A stretch of DNA of 15,207 nt from NCBI GenBank assembly GCA_964485585.1, contig CAZAJT010000023.1, positions 1-15,207 of the forward strand. Reading direction: 5' to 3'. Positions 11,978-15,207 of the stretch are shown here, piece after piece. The DNA comes from CAZAJT01 sp964485585. GTDB taxonomy: Bacteria > Patescibacteriota > Microgenomatia > UBA1406 > GWC2-37-13. The position numbers and the translations under genes are program-made. Under the pieces are notes generated by a model. That model searched no databases, was not told the DNA's origin, and was given only the letters and a program-made list of their open reading frames with translations. How positions within the stretch are numbered: the stretch's first letter is position 1; every line of letters begins with the position of its first letter.

Positions 11978-12694
11978 CTAGATTATTTGAGTATCGTTCA
12001 ATACCTCATATTGAACATGAAGATAGGAATTTTCTAGAATGTCACACTTTGTAAGCTTCAAAGCTTTAACCTTCTTTAAATCTTCTTGGGTGTGGAGTGA
12101 TTCACCGCCAATTAAACTTTGAGTATCCTGCCCACCAATAAGACAAGGAGCAACAACAATCGAAACTTTATCAATCAAGCCAAGCCGTAAAAACTCAGCA
12201 TTGAGTGTGCCGCCTGTTTGAATGGTAACTTTCTCAACTTCGAATTCATCTTTGAATCTTCGGAATACATCAGGCAAGTCAATCCTGTTTTCATAAAAAA
12301 GAATGTGCATTGTTGGGTATTGGCTTTGGAGTTCAAAAGCTGGATGATTTTTGTTTGTAGTTATTAAATAAAAATGGGCCGATCGTTTTGCAAAATATTC
12401 TGTTCCTTGTTTATTTAAATGCGGCTTGTTGTCGACTACCGCAAAACAAATATCGTCTGGTTCTTTATTCCAAGTTCGTTCGTTTGCACCAACTTTTGCT
12501 TGCACTTTTCCTGAATTAAAAGACACCCAATCAGTTTTCTTCTGAAGTTCGTAGTATTGTTGCAATCCTTCTTTGACACCGGTAATTCGTTTATAGTCTT
12601 TATCTACATCTAATTCATCAAGATCACCAGTTGAAATTTTTCCGTCAAGTGACTCAATCATGAAAAGTGTTGTTATCGGCCTATCGTTATTCAT
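11978..12694 (-). CDS. RibD C-terminal / DHFR-like reductase domain protein
   Basis: The 238-residue protein belongs to the RibD-C family, whose founding members reduce the ribosylamino-pyrimidine intermediate of riboflavin synthesis with NADPH; the fold is shared with dihydrofolate reductase. ESLDGKIS (14-21) is the N-terminal substrate loop. IQTGGTLNAEFLRLGLIDKV (158-177) is the glycine-rich cofactor loop and helix, and IVVAPCLIGGQDTQSL (179-194) is the C-terminal signature. There is no deaminase domain and no riboflavin gene nearby. Stand-alone members are often of unknown substrate, so a role as an alternative pteridine reductase is possible but not shown. The ATG lies 6 nt after a consensus -10, again leaderless. 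The stop codon is 115 nt before the start of the PIN-like gene on the same strand. Confidence 0.82.
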   Translation of the reverse strand: MNNDRPITTLFMIESLDGKISTGDLDELDVDKDYKRITGVKEGLQQYYELQKKTDWVSFNSGKVQAKVGANERTWNKEPDDICFAVVDNKPHLNKQGTEYFAKRSAHFYLITTNKNHPAFELQSQYPTMHILFYENRIDLPDVFRRFKDEFEVEKVTIQTGGTLNAEFLRLGLIDKVSIVVAPCLIGGQDTQSLIGGESLHTQEDLKKVKALKLTKCDILENSYLHVQYEVLNDTQII

Positions 12695-12700
12695 ATAAAC

Positions 12701-12706
12701 ATTATA
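12701..12706 (-). promoter_or_regulatory. -10 box of the RibD-C gene, leaderless spacing
   Basis: Consensus TATAAT on the minus strand with 6 nt to the ATG at 12694. The -35 region is A-rich and poor. Confidence 0.55.
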
Positions 12707-12774
12707 TCTTTTTTATTCATTCATTTTCTACTTAAATCCTTAAAACTTTTTATCTTTAGGTGGTCATTCAAAAC

Positions 12775-12856
12775 ATTAAGCTGCAAAATAAGTTTTGGAG
12801 TTACAAGACTGTATAGGTTCGAGCGAAGTACGGTCAGCAGCTCCATATCGGACTGC
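12775..12856 (+). repeat. Structured repeat, copy A, upstream of the signal-peptidase homologue
   Basis: It begins ATTAAGCTGCAAAATAA, nearly identical to 13631-13647. It can fold as GGAGTT (12797-12802) with AGCTCC (12839-12844), then GACTGTA (12807-12813) with TACGGTC (12829-12835, one G-U), then a TTC-GAGC-GAA tip (12818-12827). An alternative hairpin, GCAGcTCC-ATATC-GGACTGC (12837-12856), reuses the AGCTCC strand and is followed by ATTTT. Copy B keeps the order and spacing of the landmarks. The rest of the 12695-13016 spacer shows no gene. Confidence 0.6.
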
Positions 12857-12871
12857 ATTTTCATTAATAGT

Positions 12872-12899
12872 AGATTAGCTTAATCTGTTGTCTGTTTTT
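12872..12899 (+). terminator. Weak terminator-like hairpin
   Basis: AGATTA-GCT-TAATCT is a perfect 6-bp stem, but AT-rich. The T5 run begins 8 nt after it, too far for a strong intrinsic terminator. It may end transcripts from copy A or be incidental. Confidence 0.25.
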
Positions 12900-12980
12900 A
12901 TCCTTAAAATTCCCATTTCGACTATAAAACAGTGCAGTACTGGACACGGGAATTGAAGCTGCTAATACTAATTGTGTTTA

Positions 12981-13007
12981 TTGACAGAGTTAGCTAAACT
13001 GTAATTA
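12981..13007 (+). promoter_or_regulatory. Probable promoter of the signal-peptidase homologue
   Basis: A perfect TTGACA (12981-12986) is followed by TAATTA (13002-13007) at 15 nt, a short spacer. The start codon is 9 nt further on, so any leader is only a few bases long. The -35 is convincing; the exact -10 is uncertain. Confidence 0.45.
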
Positions 13008-13016
13008 GAAAACAAT

Positions 13017-13580
13017 ATGTCTAAGAAGTTACAATGGAGTACTGCCGGAGTAATTTTAATGTTGGGAATTATTTTCTTCTTCGTCTTTAAACCCGTAAAA
13101 ATAAACGGTTCAGCTATGGAACCAACTTATAAAGACGGTGCAAACTATCTGGTTAATAAGTTCGTTTATCTTGGTTCTTTTCCTCAAAGAGGAGATGTTG
13201 TGACTTTCCGATACACACAAAGTCAAAATTACTCTGGAATAGCAAGGATTATTGGATTGCCAGGTGATAGATTAATGATTCAAGATGGTAAGGTATTTAT
13301 AAATGGAACGATACTTCAAGAGAGATACTTGGCTACAAGTGTAATGACAAGTACTGCGCCAAGGAGTGAAATTAGAGATGTTGATGAAGAAACAGGAAAG
13401 ATTGAAGATGTAGATGCACCAAGAATTTTAGATGAGGGACAGGAAATAGTAATTCCAGAAAATAGTTATTTTATGATGGGTGATAGCAGAGAAAATAGCA
13501 TTGATTCAAGAAGTTTGGGATTTGTTGATAGAAACGATATTGTGGGTAAAGTCGCTTTTCCATATAAGTTACCCTTTTAA
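13017..13580 (+). CDS. Signal peptidase I (S26) homologue lacking the catalytic Ser and Lys
   Basis: This 187-residue protein has the layout of type I signal peptidase: a short basic N-terminus, one membrane anchor (about 10-25), then an extracytoplasmic domain. Box B reads INGSAMEPTYKDG. In active enzymes the residue before this Met is the nucleophilic Ser (G-x-S-M-x-P-T), but here it is Ala33 with Ser one place earlier (S32). Box D reads GIARIIGLPGD, where the general-base Lys before Arg is replaced by Ala76. Box E is well kept as MGDSRENSIDSRSLGFV (G155, D156, R158, S161, D163, R165). The frame is intact and fold motifs are preserved, so this looks like a maintained pseudoenzyme rather than decay, though a displaced nucleophile S32 is conceivable. 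It is a single gene flanked by two copies of a structured repeat (12775-12856 and 13631-13700), with its own TTGACA promoter. Partner and role are unknown. Confidence 0.85.
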   Translation: MSKKLQWSTAGVILMLGIIFFFVFKPVKINGSAMEPTYKDGANYLVNKFVYLGSFPQRGDVVTFRYTQSQNYSGIARIIGLPGDRLMIQDGKVFINGTILQERYLATSVMTSTAPRSEIRDVDEETGKIEDVDAPRILDEGQEIVIPENSYFMMGDSRENSIDSRSLGFVDRNDIVGKVAFPYKLPF

Positions 13581-13630
13581 ATCGCATTAACCAAACAGAA
13601 GTTTTCAATATTTAAATAGGCTTTTAAAGA

Positions 13631-13700
13631 ATTAAGCTGTAAAATAAATCTGGAGTAATTAACTCTCGTAGGTTCGTTCGAAATACGCTCCCCAACTCAC
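13631..13700 (+). repeat. Structured repeat, copy B, downstream of the signal-peptidase homologue
   Basis: ATTAAGCTGTAAAATAA (13631-13647) differs from copy A at one base. TGGAG, TAGGTTCG and CGAAATACG follow at the same offsets as in copy A to within 1 nt. The tip TTC-GTTC-GAA inside CGTA/TACG, and an outer GGAG/CTCC or GAGT/ACTC pairing, keep the shape while bases differ. A P-loop gene remnant starts 5 nt later. Confidence 0.6.
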
Positions 13701-13704
13701 TAAA

Positions 13705-13836
13705 ATGATCATCTTTATCAATGGTTCGATACATTCTGGAAAATCTACGCTATCAAAACTCTTAGCTGCAAGATTAGGAAAAACTGCTATTCTAGAAGTA
13801 GTCGTTGCATTCCTGAAATATCACGGCGATCTATAG
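13705..13836 (+). pseudogene. N-terminal stump of a P-loop kinase/NTPase
   Basis: The ATG at 13705 opens a 43-codon frame starting MIIFINGSIHSGKSTLSKLL. It contains a full Walker A motif (GSIHSGKST) and the following helix, as in adenylylsulfate-, shikimate- or phosphotransferase-type small kinases. After ARLGKTAILEV the family-like sequence stops; the last ten codons overlap the opposite-strand gene remnant and end at TAG 13834-13836. The core, lid and base-binding parts are missing. I infer truncation by recombination with a junction at about 13787-13800. Confidence 0.6.
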
Positions 13837-14224
13837 CTTTTTTCTTCACAAAAGCTTGTTTCATCTTAATAACCCATTCTTTTGGAGATAGAGGAAGTTC
13901 TATCCCCTCGAAAAAAACTATTTCTGGATCTGGAATGCCATTTTTGTAAAACAACTCATATTTGCCAGAGTCTATATTTAAAAGTTTTAGATTTTGGCTG
14001 GTGCAAATACTCAAAACTTGATTATCGACAGTTACCTCCATAACATAATTGTCGTAGTTTTTATCGGTAGTGATCCAGCGTTGAAAAGTAAGTGTTGTAA
14101 ATGTTTTAACATCGACAAGAAAACTTTTGAATTTTGCATAATTTTTTTATGAGATATTTTTCCTATCAATAATAAGATGGGCGAGAATCCTGCTGAATTT
14201 ATCACCTTTGTGATTATTATACAT
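13787..14224 (-). pseudogene. Unknown gene with one in-frame stop codon
   Basis: From ATG 14224 the minus strand encodes 25 codons (starting MYNNHKGDKFSRILAHLI), then TAA at 14149-14147, then 119 codons in the same frame to TAG at 13789-13787. The downstream part can also be read as an 84-residue ORF from ATG 14041, but the protein-like sequence clearly extends upstream of that ATG (for example QRWITTDKNYDNYV). The C-terminal part, SPKEWVIKMKQAFVKKKAID followed by RRDISGMQRLL, loosely recalls the C-terminal helix of stand-alone nucleotidyltransferases, where a Lys-rich helix precedes an R-x-D-x-x-D/G-L motif; this likeness is weak. A nonsense mutation in a formerly longer gene is the simplest reading. 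The N-terminal extension might be chance. Confidence 0.45.
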
Positions 14225-14307
14225 ACAAACTGCAAGAATGATTATGATATATTTGAGGCATAAATTATAAAGGAATTATTATTGAGGAAAGTTTAGGTAA
14301 TACATCA

Positions 14308-14652
14308 GTGTTGAAGCGCGTGAAGATTATTGAGACGAAGGTTGAGCCGGTGATAGCAAAGCATAAGACTCCATGGTTGAAGCAATGGACGCTCCACACT
14401 GTTGAAATACCCGAAGAAGAAGCTGAGAAAATCGCGCAGGAGATCAGCAAATCATTTGATCCTGCACACCCTCACTGGTACGCAGATTACAAAAATGACA
14501 AATATCATTTCATTATTTTTGCAGGTAAAGTCTTCCGTGTAGATCTGCAAAATCCAACTCTCTATGAATCTGCAAAAGAATACGGACTTTCAATCGGCAC
14601 ACCCGAATATCAACTCGATTTCGCACCGAAAGACAAAATCTGGGAGAGGTAA
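14308..14652 (+). CDS. Conserved-looking hypothetical protein, 114 residues
   Basis: The product is small, soluble and acidic/basic mixed, without membrane segments. Visible landmarks are KHKTPWLKQWTLHTVEIPEE (16-35), an acidic helix EEEAEKIAQEISKSF (34-48), HPHWYADYKNDKYHFIIFAG (53-72) and a C-terminal KEYGLSIGTPEYQLDF. The HWYADYKND...FIIFAGKVF pattern looks like a compact alpha/beta domain, but I assign no family or function. No ATG is available: the first canonical start is GTG 14308, with TTG immediately after it (14311), and GAGG occurs at 14284-14287, too far to be an obvious ribosome binding site. The frame is open upstream to 14257. It marks the return to intact plus-strand genes after the decay zone. 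Confidence 0.6.
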   Translation: MLKRVKIIETKVEPVIAKHKTPWLKQWTLHTVEIPEEEAEKIAQEISKSFDPAHPHWYADYKNDKYHFIIFAGKVFRVDLQNPTLYESAKEYGLSIGTPEYQLDFAPKDKIWER

Positions 14653-14663
14653 CTAATGGGGAT

Positions 14664-14818
14664 ATGAAAAATAAAATAGAGCAATGGCAGGTAGAAAATC
14701 AGAACGTTGTATATGCAGATCCGTGGATTCGGGAAAAATAGATTTCGGGGAAATAACTGATGCAACAAGTATCGCCGCAGTTGCTCTCGCTGAGAAATTA
14801 CTTAGCAGTAAATCATGA
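14664..14818 (+). pseudogene. Nudix hydrolase gene reduced to its two ends
   Basis: The ATG at 14664 opens 25 codons, MKNKIEQWQVENQNVVYADP then WIREK and TAG. This matches the usual start of ADP-ribose-type Nudix proteins (W-x-V-L-x-S-x-x-V-Y-x-x-P-W-I-x-V). In the next frame, from 14741 to the TGA at 14818, the sequence DFGEITDATSIAAVALAEKL matches the usual Nudix C-terminus (GEITDxxTIAAIxKAxEYL). Everything between, including the Nudix box GX5EX7REUXEEXGU, is gone. I infer an internal deletion of about 300 bp with a junction at about 14741. The gene cannot encode an active hydrolase. Confidence 0.65.
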
Positions 14819-15207
14819 CGAAAAAACTTATCATTATTTTTTTTCTGGCATTTCTTGTTAGACTCATATCACTTAATCAATCGCTCTGGCTCGATGAAGG
14901 GACGACGGCACGAGTGGTCAGTCAATACAACTTCTCCGAAATCATTTCACAATTTTCCCGCTATGACTTTCATCCCCCGCTCTATTATTTTGTGATGAAG
15001 TTGTGGACGAATGTTTTCGGGTATTCTGAAATTGCTTTGCGATTTCCATCGATTCTTTTTTCCCTACTGGCCGGTTGGTTTGTTTACTTAATTGGAAAGA
15101 AAATCAAAAATCATGAGGCCGGATTTTGGGCTGCCGCTTTCTTTCTTTTTAATCCGCTCATCGTTTATTATTCTCAGGAAGCGCGGATGTATATGATGGT
15201 GACGTTC
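14815..15207 (+). CDS. ArnT/PMT-like membrane glycosyltransferase, GT-C fold (3' end outside window)
   Basis: 131 residues are visible to the window edge. A basic start MTKKLIIIFFLAFLVRLISL forms the first membrane helix. It is followed by the extracytoplasmic loop SLWLDEGTTA, whose Asp-Glu pair is the catalytic acidic motif of PMT_2/ArnT-type transferases. YDFHPPLYYFVMKLW and YYSQEARMYMM are further signatures of this group. Such enzymes use polyprenyl-phosphate sugars to glycosylate lipids or proteins on the outer face of the membrane. That fits the polyprenyl-type GT2 at 6769-7662, although they lie 7 kb apart. The ATG overlaps the stop codon of the Nudix remnant (ATGA), which suggests that it was once translationally coupled to that gene. 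Confidence 0.82.
   Translation, partial: MTKKLIIIFFLAFLVRLISLNQSLWLDEGTTARVVSQYNFSEIISQFSRYDFHPPLYYFVMKLWTNVFGYSEIALRFPSILFSLLAGWFVYLIGKKIKNHEAGFWAAAFFLFNPLIVYYSQEARMYMMVTF

Noticed and set aside
10859..12694. Toxin-antitoxin pair formed by the PIN-like protein and its neighbour
   Set aside because: The PIN-like protein is more than twice VapC length, the neighbour is a reductase-fold enzyme rather than a DNA-binding antitoxin, and 115 nt with a promoter separates them.
12775..13700. Integron gene cassette with attC sites
   Set aside because: The two structured copies around a single gene suggested cassettes, but I see no RYYYAAC/GTTRRRY core sites and no integron-type integrase; the Xer gene lacks any sign of the integron-specific insertion.
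14032..14235. Minus-strand 67-codon ORF starting at 14235
   Set aside because: It runs in a different frame from the protein-like remnant at 13787-14224, and its own sequence shows no coherent features.
1..15207. CRISPR array
   Set aside because: The only tandem arrays are 7-nt units without spacers; no repeat-spacer pattern of 25-40 nt occurs and no cas-like gene is present.

Overview
The window looks like a scaffold piece from an uncultivated bacterium with a compact, moderately AT-rich genome, most likely a member of the Patescibacteria (Candidate Phyla Radiation). That placement is an inference. It rests on the family mix (a DUF2079 membrane protein, a DPM1-like glycosyltransferase, an EamA transporter, a short 6-phosphogluconate dehydrogenase, a Xer recombinase, a GlmU-like nucleotidyltransferase without its acyltransferase half), on short spacers, and on promoters placed so close to start codons that several mRNAs should be leaderless. 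TGA is used as an ordinary stop, so this is not one of the lineages that recode it. A run of exactly 100 N at 5267-5366 is a scaffolding gap and falsely joins two genes.

Layout. 1-340: the 5' end of a minus-strand secreted or membrane protein, a broken duplicate of the 5' half of a proline tRNA, then the intact tRNA-Pro(TGG). 389-1523: an IS256/IS1249-like insertion sequence with 21-bp terminal repeats. 1530-2640: a decayed stretch with a small membrane-protein ORF, the C-terminal stump of a phosphotransferase and a candidate structured RNA. 2643-5266: a DUF3800 gene, gnd and a Xer recombinase, with a divergent promoter pair between the first two. 5367-10530: a cell-surface sugar block on the plus strand (DUF2079 protein, polyprenyl-type GT2, EamA transporter, galE, NTP-sugar nucleotidyltransferase). 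The genes plausibly supply UDP-sugars and move or attach them at the membrane. Palindromic repeats and heptamer tandem arrays sit in its spacers.

10531-10755: a self-contained RNA unit with an extended -10 promoter, an unidentified hairpin RNA, a heptamer array, tRNA-Gly(TCC) with encoded CCA, and a clean intrinsic terminator. 10860-14270: an accessory or decay zone next to that tRNA. It holds a PIN-like protein gene behind a structured leader, an orphan RibD-C/DHFR-like reductase, a signal peptidase I homologue lacking both catalytic residues, two copies of a structured ~70-nt repeat flanking that gene, a P-loop kinase stump and a gene with an in-frame stop. 14308-15207: a small conserved-looking hypothetical gene, a Nudix hydrolase gene reduced to its two ends, and the start of an ArnT/PMT-like membrane glycosyltransferase.

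The most unusual items are the signal-peptidase homologue with Ala at both catalytic positions (13017-13580), the paired structured repeats around it, the hairpin RNA upstream of tRNA-Gly, and the four-unit heptamer arrays. No single coherent new multi-gene system could be demonstrated from sequence alone.
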